The notes under the pieces are model-generated. The model did not search any database. It was not told where the DNA came from and saw nothing but the letters and a program-made list of their open reading frames with translations. Shown here one piece after another: positions 40,842 through 54,433 of a stretch of 64,000 bases of DNA (position 1 is the first letter of the stretch; every line of letters starts with the position of its first letter). A program made the translations under genes and the position numbers. The DNA comes from Burkholderiales bacterium (lineage in GTDB: Bacteria; Pseudomonadota; Gammaproteobacteria; Burkholderiales; Burkholderiaceae_F): positions 62,001-126,000 of the forward strand of contig JADCGS010000012.1 in NCBI GenBank assembly GCA_020248865.1. Direction: 5' to 3'.

Positions 40842-40859
40842 AAGTCACGCCCAAGTCAT
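40842..40859 (+). promoter_or_regulatory. Proximal Pho box and -10 upstream of plcP
   Basis: Units AAGTCAC and AAGTCAT are 11 bp apart. TATGGT (40870-40875) begins ten bases after the box and fits a -10. Transcription would then start near 40882, two bases before the ATG. Confidence 0.68.
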
Positions 40860-40883
40860 TGGCCGTGCGTATGGTTCAGCTTC

Positions 40884-41852
40884 ATGGATCGCGCTAGCGC
40901 CCATGGATTCGTTCCATCCTCCCACCTGCCGCTCGAAGGTCTGGGCGCCCTTCTCCGCAACTCCGAAACTCCGACCCGCGCAGCACCGCCGGCAACACCG
41001 GACTCGAACCCAGCTCCCCGCGACCGCCACTACCGCGCGATCTTCATCTCCGACACGCACCTGGGCACGCGCGGCTGCAAGGCCGAGCACCTGCTGGATT
41101 TCCTGCGCCACCACGAATCCGACGTGCTGTACCTGGTGGGCGACATCATCGACGGCTGGGCGATGAAGAGGGGGCTGTTCTGGCCGCAGGCGCACAACGA
41201 CGTCGTGCAGAAGGTGCTGCGCAAGGCGCGCAAGGGTACGCAGGTGGTCTACGTGCCCGGCAATCACGACGAATTCGGCCGCCAGTTCGTCGGCCTGGAC
41301 TTCGGCGGCATCAGCATCCGCGACGAGGCGGTGCACTGCCTGGCCGACGGCCGCCGCCTGTGGGTCGTGCACGGCGACTTCGCCGACAGCGTGATCCGGC
41401 ACGCCAAGTGGCTGGCGCACGTGGGCGACACGCTGTATGACCTCGCGCTGTGGCTGAACCGCCACTTCAACGCACTGCGCGCGCGGCTTGGTCTCACGTA
41501 CTGGTCGCTGTCGCAGTACCTCAAGCACAAGGTCAAGAACGCAGTCAGCTTCATCACCGACTTCGAGCGCGTGCTGGTGCGCGAGGCGTACCGCCGCGGC
41601 TTCGATGGCGTGGTGTGCGGACACATCCACCGGGCCGAGATCCGCGAACTCGACGGCCTGTTGTACTGCAACGACGGCGACTGGGTCGAAAGTCTCACCG
41701 CGCTGGTGGAGACGCACGAGGGCCAGTTGCAGCTCATCGAGTGGAAGACCCCGCTGGCGCCCGGCGACCCCGTGCCGCGCTGGGACGAGCCCGACGGGCA
41801 TAGCGAACGGGAAGCACCCGCCAGGGTGCCGCAGCAGGAGGCCGCCGCATGA
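40884..41852 (+). CDS. plcP: PlcP-like metallophosphoesterase (phospholipase C, phosphate-stress type)
   Basis: Calcineurin-like phosphoesterase of 322 residues. Metal motifs in order: FISDTHLGTRG, YLVGDIIDGWAMKRG, VPGNHDEFGR, VVHGDFADSVIRHAKWLAH and VVCGHIHRAEI. The DTHLGTRGC and DIIDGW pattern, length and the NDGDWVESLTALVE end match the LpxH-like group containing Sinorhizobium PlcP, which cleaves phospholipids to diacylglycerol under phosphate starvation. Residues 1-50 are a Pro/Arg-rich extension. Start 40884 is the only ATG after the Pho boxes. Overlaps the next gene by 4 bases. A true LpxH role is less likely given context. Confidence 0.82.
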   Translation: MDRASAHGFVPSSHLPLEGLGALLRNSETPTRAAPPATPDSNPAPRDRHYRAIFISDTHLGTRGCKAEHLLDFLRHHESDVLYLVGDIIDGWAMKRGLFWPQAHNDVVQKVLRKARKGTQVVYVPGNHDEFGRQFVGLDFGGISIRDEAVHCLADGRRLWVVHGDFADSVIRHAKWLAHVGDTLYDLALWLNRHFNALRARLGLTYWSLSQYLKHKVKNAVSFITDFERVLVREAYRRGFDGVVCGHIHRAEIRELDGLLYCNDGDWVESLTALVETHEGQLQLIEWKTPLAPGDPVPRWDEPDGHSEREAPARVPQQEAAA

Positions 41853-42907
41853 AGATCGTCACCGTCACCGACGCCTGGCACCCGCAGGTCAACGGCGTGG
41901 TGCGCACCATCGAAGCCACCAACCGCGAACTGGAGCGCGGCGGACACCGCACGGTGGTCATCTCGCCACTGCAGTTCGTCACCTTGCCCTGCCTCGGCTA
42001 TGCCGATATCCGCCTGTCTCTGCTGCCCTACCGCAAGCTGGCGCGCCTGCTGAAGCGGGCGCTCGACGACACCGACGAGGTGGCCGTGCACATCGCCACC
42101 GAGGGGCCACTCGGCGCGGCCGCGCGGCGCTGGTGCCGGCGCCAAGGCGTGCCGTTCTCCACCGCCTATCACACCCGTTTTCCGCAGTACCTCAAGGCGA
42201 TGTTCGGCGTGCCCGAGGCCTGGACCTACCGCTTCCTGCGGCGCTTCCACAGTGCGGCACGTGTCGTGATGACCCCCACCGCCACGGTAGAGGAGGAGCT
42301 GGCGGCGCAGCGCTTCGGCCGCATCGCGCGCTGGACCCGCGGCGTGGACACCGAACTGTTCCGGCCGCTAGAACCGCTGGCACTGGGTCTGCCGACGCCC
42401 GTTTTTCTCTACGTAGGCCGCGTTTCGGTGGAGAAGAACATCGAGGCTTTCCTGCGCCTGGACCTGCCCGGCAGCAAGGTGGTGGCGGGCGTCGGCCCGG
42501 CGCTGGATCTGCTCAAGCGGCGCTTTCCCGAGGTGCGCTTCGTTGGCGTGCTGACGCAGCCCGAGCTGGCCCGGCTGTACTCGGCCTGCGACGTCTTTGT
42601 ATTCCCCAGCCGCACCGACACCTTCGGTCTGGTGCTGCTCGAAGCGCTCGCCTGCGGCACGCCGGTGGCGGCCTACCCGGTGCAGGGACCGCTCGACGTG
42701 ATCGGCCGGGCGCCGGTGGGCGTGCTCGATGAAGACTTGCAGCGTGCCGCGCTCGCCGCCCTGAAGATCGACCGTCAGCGTTGCCGCGACTTTGCCCAGG
42801 CGCACAACTGGGCCGCGTGCACCGAGCAATTCCTGTCCCTCCAGTGGCCGGCGCCCCGTGCGCCTGCCACAGCTCCTGCGGTGGCCGCCCTGCCGGCGGC
42901 CCGCTGA
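41849..42907 (+). CDS. Glycosyltransferase family 4, probably glycolipid-forming (first copy)
   Basis: GT-B fold transferase of 352 residues. N-terminal MKIVTVTDAWHPQVNGVVRT, acceptor-side AVHIATEGPLGAAARRW, central TRGVDTELF, nucleotide-sugar loop FLYVGRVSVEKNI and the E-x7-E-type donor motif PSRTDTFGLVLLEALACG. The group includes MgtA/SqdX/Agt enzymes that glycosylate diacylglycerol or similar lipids. Following plcP with a 4-base overlap, it likely uses the diacylglycerol PlcP releases. Sugar donor not readable. Confidence 0.83.
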   Translation: MKIVTVTDAWHPQVNGVVRTIEATNRELERGGHRTVVISPLQFVTLPCLGYADIRLSLLPYRKLARLLKRALDDTDEVAVHIATEGPLGAAARRWCRRQGVPFSTAYHTRFPQYLKAMFGVPEAWTYRFLRRFHSAARVVMTPTATVEEELAAQRFGRIARWTRGVDTELFRPLEPLALGLPTPVFLYVGRVSVEKNIEAFLRLDLPGSKVVAGVGPALDLLKRRFPEVRFVGVLTQPELARLYSACDVFVFPSRTDTFGLVLLEALACGTPVAAYPVQGPLDVIGRAPVGVLDEDLQRAALAALKIDRQRCRDFAQAHNWAACTEQFLSLQWPAPRAPATAPAVAALPAAR

Positions 42908-44074
42908 GTGCAACGTCTGCTGCGCACCCCGCCCGACGACCGAGCAGCCACCGATACGCTGCCGGAGCCGGTGCGGAGCGCAGCGCCCGCCAACGCTGCT
43001 GACGGAGCATGGCCGGCACACCTGCTGCTGGTGACCGACGCCTGGCATCCGCAGGTCAATGGCGTGGTGCAGACCTGGACCTACATGCGCCGGGAGCTGG
43101 ACGCGCTCGGCATGGCGGTTACGGTGATCGGGCCGCAGTCACCCAGCCTGCCGGTGCCCGGCGAGCCGGGCCTGCGGCTGGCGCTGCGCCCCGGCCGGCA
43201 GGTGCGCCAGGCTCTTGAGGCGCTCGAGCGCGCCGGCCGCGCCGATGACTTTGCCCTGCATATCGCCACCGAAGGGCCGCTCGGCTGGGCGGCGCGCCGC
43301 TGGGCACTGCGGCACGGGCTTGACTTCACCACCTCGTACCACACGCGCTTTCCGGAATACCTGGAGCGGCGCTTTGGCCTGTCGGCCGACCTGCTGTACC
43401 CGCCGCTGCAGCGCTTCCACGCCGCCGCCAGTGCCGTTCTGGCGCCTACGCCGCACATGGTGCGCACGCTGACGCAGCGTGGCTTCGAGCGCGTACGGCT
43501 GTGGCCCCGCGGCGTCGACACCGAGACGTTCCAGCCAGCGCTCGATGCGGCTGCGCGCGACGCGCTCGACCGCGCCGCCGGCCGCGTGCTGCCGCGGCCC
43601 ATTTTCCTGTCGGTCGGGCGCGTGGCGCCGGAAAAGAATCTGCCGGCGCTGCTGGATCTCGACCTGCCCGGCACCATCGTGGTGGTAGGCGACGGCCCGT
43701 CGCTGGGTTGTCTGCGCGCGCGCCATCCGCAAGCCGTCTGGCTCGGCGCACGGCCCCACGCAGCGCTTGGACCGCTTTACGCCGCGGCCGATGTGTTCGT
43801 CTTTCCCAGTCGCACCGACACGTTTGGCCTGGTGATGCTCGAAGCAATGGCCTGCGGCACTCCAGTGGCCGCCTTTCCGGTGACCGGGCCTTTGGACGTG
43901 GTCGAGCCCGGTCTCACCGGCGTGCTGCACACGGACCTGCGCCGCGCCTGCCTGACCGCGCTGGAACTGCCGCGTGCGGCGGTGCAGGCGGCCGTGCGGG
44001 CACGCTCGTGGCGCGAGGTCGCGCTGACGCTGGCTGGCGCTCTGGTGCAACAGCGCGGCTGGCAGCCCAACTAG
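42908..44074 (+). CDS. Glycosyltransferase family 4, probably glycolipid-forming (second copy)
   Basis: Clear paralogue of the preceding gene, 388 residues with an N-terminal extension of about 38 residues. Shared blocks: LLVTDAWHPQVNGVVQTW, LHIATEGPLGWAARRWA, PRGVDTETFQP, FLSVGRVAPEKNLPALL and FPSRTDTFGLVMLEAMACG. The GTG start lies directly after the TGA of the first copy. Two enzymes in series could build a diglycosyl lipid or use different sugars; that is inference. Confidence 0.82.
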   Translation: MQRLLRTPPDDRAATDTLPEPVRSAAPANAADGAWPAHLLLVTDAWHPQVNGVVQTWTYMRRELDALGMAVTVIGPQSPSLPVPGEPGLRLALRPGRQVRQALEALERAGRADDFALHIATEGPLGWAARRWALRHGLDFTTSYHTRFPEYLERRFGLSADLLYPPLQRFHAAASAVLAPTPHMVRTLTQRGFERVRLWPRGVDTETFQPALDAAARDALDRAAGRVLPRPIFLSVGRVAPEKNLPALLDLDLPGTIVVVGDGPSLGCLRARHPQAVWLGARPHAALGPLYAAADVFVFPSRTDTFGLVMLEAMACGTPVAAFPVTGPLDVVEPGLTGVLHTDLRRACLTALELPRAAVQAAVRARSWREVALTLAGALVQQRGWQPN

Positions 44075-44090
44075 CCGCCGCGTTTGCCGC

Positions 44091-44119
44091 AAGTCATCGC
44101 GGCGTCATCGCCCGTTCAT
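44091..44119 (+). promoter_or_regulatory. Pho box upstream of olsB
   Basis: Units AAGTCAT, GCGTCAT and CGTTCAT (5 of 7 each) start at 44091, 44102 and 44113, exactly 11 bp apart. It sits 58-86 bases before the olsB-like ATG, so this gene probably has its own PhoB-dependent promoter. No clear -10 at the expected distance. Confidence 0.75.
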
Positions 44120-44176
44120 CACCACGACAAGGCAGCTTCCTAGCGTGCCGCCGTTCAACTGCGATCGAGGAACGCG

Positions 44177-44986
44177 ATGGATCTGAGTGACGTAGGGCGG
44201 CTGTCGCCCACCCAGAATGAAGCGGCGATCCGTCCGCGCCTGAGCGTGGGCCTGGCACGCGGCGCGGCCGAGGTCGAGGACGCCCAGCGACTGCGTTACA
44301 AGGTCTTTGCCGAGGAAATGCACGCGCGTTTGGACGGCTCCGGCGCAGCACTCGGGCTGGACATCGACGGTTTCGATGCGCACTGCGACCACATCGTGGT
44401 GCGCGACGAAGACACGCTGCGCGTGGTGGGAACCTACCGGGTGCTCCCGCCGCATGCGGCGCAACGTGTCGGCCGGCTCTACTCGGACAGCGAGTTCGAC
44501 CTGGCGCGGCTGCTGCACCTGCGGCCGAGCATGATCGAGGTCGGTCGCTCCTGCGTGCATCGCGACTACCGCGACGGCAGCACGATCCTGCTGCTGTGGG
44601 CCGGGCTCGCCCGGTACATGCGCGCCTTCGGCTATCGCCACATGGTGGGTTGCGCCAGCGCATCACTGGCCGACGGCGGCATGCAGGCGGCGCGCCTGCG
44701 CGACGAGTTGCAAAAGCATCTGTGCGACGCCGAGTACCGCGTGTACCCACGCGTGCCCTTCCCGCACGAGAAGCTGGCGCGCGCCGCCCGCTGCGAGATG
44801 CCGCCCCTGATCAAGGGTTACCTGCGCATCGGCGCGCAGGTGTGCGGTGAGCCAGCCTGGGATCCGGACTTCAACACCGCCGACTTCCTGATCTGGCTGT
44901 CGCTGGACAATCTGAACCCGCGCTATGCGCGTCACTTCGAGCTGCTCGCCCACGAGGAAGGGTTTGTGGCGGAAGTCGCCGTCTGA
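44177..44986 (+). CDS. olsB: OlsB-like N-acyltransferase (ornithine-lipid synthesis)
   Basis: GNAT-type acyltransferase of 269 residues in the hemolysin-like/OlsB group. Core: RLRYKVFAEEMHARLDG, HIVVRDEDTLRVVGTYRVL, EVGRSCVHRDYRDGSTILLL, HMVGCASASL and a late CEMPPLIKGYLRIGAQVCGE. OlsB transfers a 3-hydroxyacyl chain to the amino group of ornithine, the first step to phosphorus-free ornithine lipids. A GAGGAA ribosome site and a triple Pho box precede it. The O-acyltransferase OlsA needed for the second step is not in the window. Confidence 0.85.
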   Translation: MDLSDVGRLSPTQNEAAIRPRLSVGLARGAAEVEDAQRLRYKVFAEEMHARLDGSGAALGLDIDGFDAHCDHIVVRDEDTLRVVGTYRVLPPHAAQRVGRLYSDSEFDLARLLHLRPSMIEVGRSCVHRDYRDGSTILLLWAGLARYMRAFGYRHMVGCASASLADGGMQAARLRDELQKHLCDAEYRVYPRVPFPHEKLARAARCEMPPLIKGYLRIGAQVCGEPAWDPDFNTADFLIWLSLDNLNPRYARHFELLAHEEGFVAEVAV

Positions 44987-45085
44987 CGCGGTCAGCCAGG
45001 ATGTCTCACCAGGTCGCCGCTTGCCGCCGCGATCTGCCGCAGTACGCCGCAGGGATAGCCTGCCATCGCCCCAAGCCATCGTGAT

Positions 45086-45180
45086 CGGCCGGGGCTGCGC
45101 GGGCTTGCGCGGTGCGGACGGCGGCAATTTTGCTCATGCGTTCGCCGATGCCGGCGGGCATCGGCTGTGCCCCACTCGCG
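45086..45180 (+). repeat. Dispersed palindromic repeat, copy A
   Basis: Contains the hairpin GCCGATGCC/GGCATCGGC with a 4-base loop at 45144-45165, in a context (CGGCCGGGGCT at the left, GCGTTC before the hairpin, CGGCTG after it) that recurs in inverse orientation near 61.7 kb. Copies differ by substitutions and one single-base indel, so it is not conserved as coding sequence. Confidence 0.7.
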
Positions 45181-45273
45181 CAACCGGGCTCACGCAGGCA
45201 CTCGCGCCCATTGCGTGTCGCGACTCCAGCACCCAAGCCCAGACGGCCGCAGCGGCAGCGGCCAGCAGGCCGA

Positions 45274-45302
45274 AAAAGCAAAGCCGCCCGCGGGCGGCTT
45301 TG
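45274..45302 (-). terminator. Rho-independent terminator of ftsH
   Basis: A perfect palindrome with 12-base arms, CAAAGCCGCCCG at 45279-45290 and its complement at 45291-45302, is followed on the minus strand by GCTTTTTCGG. It lies 20 bases after the ftsH stop. Confidence 0.85.
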
Positions 45303-45321
45303 CGGCGCGCGTGTCGAGCGA

Positions 45322-47229
<1,908 letters not shown>

Positions 47230-47441
47230 GACAGGCTCCTGAGGTCGCCCGCGTCGAGCAGGTCGGCGGGCCGGGGGATACGAAGCATTCTAGGCGGTTT
47301 CGACTGCTTGGACGGGGAAACGGCGCAAAGACAACCGGGTAAACCCCTTTCAATTGCGGCCGGCGGGTTGGCTTTTCAACCACGGTGATGGCTGGGGGAA
47401 GCCTCCGGACCCGGCGGACCGCCGCCGCGGCCGCCGCCACT

Positions 47442-48110
47442 TCACCGCGGCTGCAGCTTCAGACCCCGGGCGAACAGGTAGGTTTCCGCGGATTCGGCCC
47501 GGGACGCCGCCGGCTTGCGCACGCCGACGGTCACGAACTCGCGCTTCAGTAGCTCGACCAGTTGACTGAACCCGCTGCCCTGGAATGCCTTGAGTAACAC
47601 CGCACCGGACGGGCGCAGGTGCCGCCGCGCGAACTCGATGGCGATCTCGGCCAGGTGGCTGCTGCGGGCGGCATCGGCGGCTGCGATTCCCGACAGGTTG
47701 GGCGCCATGTCCGACAGCACGAGGTCGACCGGGGCGCCGGCCAGCGCCTCGGCCAGTTGCGCCTCCACCGCCTCGTCGCGGAAGTCGCCCTGGATGAAGG
47801 TCACGTCCGGCAGCGGGTCCATGGGCAGCAGATCGAGCGCGATGATCCGGCCCTGGACCGCACCGCCCCGGTTCGTCAGCCGCTCGCGTACCACCTGGGT
47901 CCAGCTGCCGGGCGCGCTGCCCAGATCGACCACCACGGCGCCCGGCCTGAGCAGCTTCAGTCTGTCATCGATCTCTGCCAGCTTGAAGGCGGCCCGCGAC
48001 CTGTAACCTTGGGCAGCGGCCTGCTTGACATACGGATCGGTGACGTGACGGCGCAGCCACTCCGGATTGGAACGGTGCTTCTTGCCGCTGCTGGACTTGA
48101 CCTTGGCCAC
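47442..48110 (-). CDS. rlmE: 23S rRNA (uridine-2'-O)-methyltransferase RlmE
   Basis: FtsJ/RrmJ enzyme that methylates U2552 of 23S rRNA. 222 residues from a GTG giving MAKVKSSSGKKHRSNPEWL. SAM loop VVDLGSAPGSWTQV, then DVTFIQGDFRD, DLVLSDMAPNLSG and the catalytic lysine region AVLLKAFQGSGF. The ATG at 48152 would run into the divergent yhbY gene, so I reject it. Only 20 bases separate the two starts. Confidence 0.95.
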   Translation of the reverse strand: MAKVKSSSGKKHRSNPEWLRRHVTDPYVKQAAAQGYRSRAAFKLAEIDDRLKLLRPGAVVVDLGSAPGSWTQVVRERLTNRGGAVQGRIIALDLLPMDPLPDVTFIQGDFRDEAVEAQLAEALAGAPVDLVLSDMAPNLSGIAAADAARSSHLAEIAIEFARRHLRPSGAVLLKAFQGSGFSQLVELLKREFVTVGVRKPAASRAESAETYLFARGLKLQPR

Positions 48111-48130
48111 GAGATGACGGGAGGGCTCAA

Positions 48131-48568
48131 ATGACACAACTGACTCTGACACCGCACGAGCGCCAGGAGCTCAAGGGCCGGGCGCACCGGCTCAATCCGG
48201 TCGTGCTGCTGGGGGCCGGGGGGCTCACGGAGGCGGTGTTCAAGGAAGTGGATCGCGCACTCAACACGCACGGGCTCATCAAGATCAAGGTGCCGGGCGA
48301 CGAGCGCGCGGCACGGGAAGACATCTTCGTGCAACTGGCCGAGCGGCTGTCGGCGGCACGGGTGCAGACCATCGGCAAGATCCTGGTGCTGTACCGGCCG
48401 CAGCCCGATGCACTTGCGGTTCCGTCGACCCGCTCGCCCAAGGCGCCGGCGCGCCCGCCCTCCCGCGCTACGGGCGGGGCCACGACCGCGCAGCGGGGCA
48501 AGCCGGGCCGCGGCGAGATCCGCGCCGGGCGACCCGCCGCGCCCCGGCGCAAGGCCGTCGGCCGCTGA
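48131..48568 (+). CDS. yhbY: YhbY-type ribosome-assembly RNA-binding protein
   Basis: CRM-domain protein, 145 residues. Core: LTPHERQELKGRAHRLNPVV, LLGAGGLTEAVFKEVDRAL and the late GKILVLYRP. CRM proteins bind pre-50S particles. The tail after residue 100 is long and basic (many Arg, Pro, Gly), beyond E. coli YhbY (about 97 residues), as in other betaproteobacteria. Divergent from rlmE. Confidence 0.92.
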   Translation: MTQLTLTPHERQELKGRAHRLNPVVLLGAGGLTEAVFKEVDRALNTHGLIKIKVPGDERAAREDIFVQLAERLSAARVQTIGKILVLYRPQPDALAVPSTRSPKAPARPPSRATGGATTAQRGKPGRGEIRAGRPAAPRRKAVGR

Positions 48569-48600
48569 GGCGCCCGACCCGCCACGCCGGGGCTGCTCGA

Positions 48601-49074
48601 TCAGGCGTAGTGGACCTCGAGCACCTCGTATTCGCGGATGCCGCCGGGCGCGGCGACCTCGACCAGGTCGCCTTCGCTCTTGCCGATCAGCGCGCGCGCG
48701 ATCGGACTCGAGATCGAGATCAGGCCCGCCTTGATGTCGGCTTCGTCATCACCGACGATCTGGTACTTAACCTGCACGCCCGCCACCATGTCCTCCAGCG
48801 CGACCGTGGCGCCGAAGACAATCCGGCCGCCGGCGTCGACCGCCGCCGGGTCGATGATCTGCAGGGCGCCGACCTTGCCTTCCAGTTCCTGGATGCGACC
48901 CTCGATGAAGCCCTGGCGCTCACGCGCGGCGTCGTACTCGGCGTTCTCCGAAAGGTCACCCTTCTCGCGTGCCTCCTTGATGGCCTGGATCACCGCCGGG
49001 CGATCCGCGCTTTTCAGGCGCTGCAATTCCTCTTTGAGCTTCTCCGCGCCGCGCGCGGTGATGGGGATGGGCAT
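48601..49074 (-). CDS. greA: Transcription elongation factor GreA
   Basis: Stimulates RNA cleavage by backtracked RNA polymerase. 157 residues, standard. N-terminal coiled coil with the acidic tip [17 protein letters not shown]-terminal FKBP-like domain with [16 protein letters not shown]. Downstream of carB (148-base gap), same strand. Confidence 0.97.
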   Translation of the reverse strand: MPIPITARGAEKLKEELQRLKSADRPAVIQAIKEAREKGDLSENAEYDAARERQGFIEGRIQELEGKVGALQIIDPAAVDAGGRIVFGATVALEDMVAGVQVKYQIVGDDEADIKAGLISISSPIARALIGKSEGDLVEVAAPGGIREYEVLEVHYA

Positions 49075-49222
49075 GACGGAAAACCTGGGGTTGAAGGCCG
49101 GAATACGGCTCGGGGAAAAACAACGCCCCGACCAAGGCCGAGGCGCAGTGACACTGTAGCGGCCGGCTGCCGGCAATTCAACCTGCAGGCAAGCCCCCGG
49201 CCCGGGTCAGGGCAGCGGCGCC

Positions 49223-52462
<3,240 letters not shown>

Positions 52463-52472
52463 CGCGGGCTGC

Positions 52473-53060
52473 CTAGGTGTAGTTCTGCGGGGCGAGCCTG
52501 CGCTCGACCAGTTCGATGAGGATGTGGATGACCTTGATGTGCAGTTCCTGCACCCGGTCCGCGTACTGACCACCAGGGGTCACGATGGCGATGTCGGCCT
52601 GCTCGGTGATCGGCGTGTCCGGCCGACCGGTCAGCGCGATCACCTTCATGCCGATCCGGCGGGCGGTCTGCGCGGCCGCCACTACGTTGCGGCTGGTGCC
52701 GCTGGTGCTGATGGCCAGCAGCACATCGCCGGCGCGGCCATGCGCCTGCACGTAGCGCGCGAAGACCTGCTCGTAGCCGTAGTCGTTGGCAACGCAGGAC
52801 AGGTGACCGGCGTCGCTGATGGCGGTGGCCGCGTAGCCGGGCCGGTCGTCGCGGAAGCGGCCGGTCAGCTCCTCGGCAAAGTGCATGGCGTCGCACATCG
52901 AGCCGCCGTTGCCGCACGAAAAGACCCTGCCGCCGGCCTGGAACGTGGCAGCCAGCAGCGCGCCCGCCCGCTCGATCGCACCCAGAGCCGCCTGATCGGC
53001 CAGCAGCGCATCGAGCGCCGCACGCGCCTGCTCGAGCGTCGCGCGCACCACCGGGCTCAC
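52473..53060 (-). CDS. gmhA: Phosphoheptose isomerase GmhA, within the car operon
   Basis: SIS-domain isomerase converting sedoheptulose 7-phosphate to heptose 7-phosphate for LPS. 195 residues. [20 protein letters not shown] and [11 protein letters not shown] align closely with E. coli GmhA, keeping the zinc and catalytic His and Glu of HFAEELTGR and the Gln and His of [17 protein letters not shown]. The phosphate loop is [13 protein letters not shown]. The GTG overlaps the carA stop (GTGA) and carB follows after 10 bases. DiaA-like function is less likely given the metal residues. Confidence 0.87.
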   Translation of the reverse strand: MSPVVRATLEQARAALDALLADQAALGAIERAGALLAATFQAGGRVFSCGNGGSMCDAMHFAEELTGRFRDDRPGYAATAISDAGHLSCVANDYGYEQVFARYVQAHGRAGDVLLAISTSGTSRNVVAAAQTARRIGMKVIALTGRPDTPITEQADIAIVTPGGQYADRVQELHIKVIHILIELVERRLAPQNYT

Positions 53061-54199
53061 CTGCGCTCCTGCATGTGCTTGATGAAACGGTCGAACAGAT
53101 ACGCCACGTCGTGCGGGCCGGGGCTGGCCTCCGGGTGGCCCTGAAAGCAGAACGCGGGGCGGTCGGTGTAGCGGAAGCCCTGCAGCGAGCCGTCGAACAG
53201 CGACACGTGCGTCGCCTTGCAGCGCGCCGGCAGCGTGGCCGGGTCGACCGCGAAGCCGTGATTCTGCGAGGTGATCAGTACCCGGCCATCCTCCAGGTCC
53301 TGCACCGGATGGTTGGCGCCGTGATGGCCGAACTTCATCTTGAGCGTCCGGCCGCCGGCCGCCAGGCCCATGATCTGGTGGCCCAGGCAGATGCCGAAGG
53401 TCGGCAGGCTCTGTTCGATCAGTGCGCGCGCCGCCTCGATCGCGTAGTCGCAGGGCTCCGGATCGCCCGGTCCGTTGGCGAGGAACAGCCCGTCGGGCTG
53501 GAGCCTGAGGGCCTCGGCCGCCGGCGTCTGCGCCGGCACCACCGTGATGCGGCAGCCCCGCGCGGCCAGCATGCGCAGGATGTTGCGCTTGACGCCGAAG
53601 TCGTAGGCAACCACGTGGAACCTGAATGACGACCGGGTGCCGTAGCCCCGCCCCAGTTCCCACTCGGTCTCGGTCCATTCATACGGCTCGGCCGTGCTGA
53701 CCACCTTGGCCAGGTCGAGCCCCGCCATGCCCGGGAAACTGCGCGCCAGCGCCACCGCGTGCGCCTCGTCGTGGCCGACCACGATGGCGCCTGCCTGCGC
53801 GCCGCCATCGCGCAGGATGCGCGTGAGCTTGCGCGTGTCGACATCGGCGATCGCCACCACGTTCTCCCGCCGCAGGTACTCCGACAGCGGCCACTGGGCG
53901 CGAAAACTGGAGTGCACCAGCGGCAGATCGCGGATCACCAGACCGGCGGCGTGCACGCGGCCGGATTCGACGTCCTCGGCATTGGCCCCGGTGTTGCCGA
54001 TGTGCGGGTAAGTCAGCGTGACGATCTGGCCGCGGTAACTCGGGTCGGTCAGGATCTCCTGGTAGCCGGTGATGGCGGTGTTGAAGACCACTTCACCGAC
54101 CGCATGGCCTGCGGCACCGATCGAACGGCCGCGAAAAATCGTCCCGTCGGCCAGCGCGAGCAGCGCGTGGGGACGGGCATCGGCAATCAGCGACGACAA
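53057..54199 (-). CDS. carA: Carbamoyl-phosphate synthase small subunit
   Basis: Glutamine amidotransferase subunit, 380 residues. The class I triad is the cysteine in [13 protein letters not shown] plus His and Glu in [13 protein letters not shown]-terminal domain with [13 protein letters not shown] and [21 protein letters not shown] use a TTG start (54199) giving [13 protein letters not shown]; no ATG fits, and a CGGAG site lies about ten bases upstream. First gene of carA-gmhA-carB. Confidence 0.94.
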   Translation of the reverse strand: MSSLIADARPHALLALADGTIFRGRSIGAAGHAVGEVVFNTAITGYQEILTDPSYRGQIVTLTYPHIGNTGANAEDVESGRVHAAGLVIRDLPLVHSSFRAQWPLSEYLRRENVVAIADVDTRKLTRILRDGGAQAGAIVVGHDEAHAVALARSFPGMAGLDLAKVVSTAEPYEWTETEWELGRGYGTRSSFRFHVVAYDFGVKRNILRMLAARGCRITVVPAQTPAAEALRLQPDGLFLANGPGDPEPCDYAIEAARALIEQSLPTFGICLGHQIMGLAAGGRTLKMKFGHHGANHPVQDLEDGRVLITSQNHGFAVDPATLPARCKATHVSLFDGSLQGFRYTDRPAFCFQGHPEASPGPHDVAYLFDRFIKHMQERR

Positions 54200-54433
54200 G
54201 ACGAATGCTCCGACGAGGGTGCGATCCCCGGGACCCGCCCGGTTCGGCTCCCAAGTTTGGCGCGACCGACCATGGGCCGGGACGAGCCGATTCGTACCGT
54301 TGAGTACGCGGGAGCGGCAGACCTCACACCCCGGCGTTCCGACCACTGGTCGGGATAAATCGCCGGGCGCGGGGACGCACTAGTTAGACTGGTCGAGTAT
54401 AGCTTTTCAAACAATGGCCGGGTCTCCCCTAGC

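Larger units (their letters stand above)
44987..45321. other. Intergenic region between olsB and ftsH stops
   Basis: 335 bases between convergent genes, no gene seen. A small hairpin CTGAC/GTCAG at 44985-44997 follows olsB. It then holds repeat copy A and the ftsH terminator. Confidence 0.55.

Noticed and set aside
40746-40883. Start of the plcP frame at 40746
   Set aside because: It would put both Pho boxes inside the coding sequence; family similarity begins only after residue 90 of that frame.
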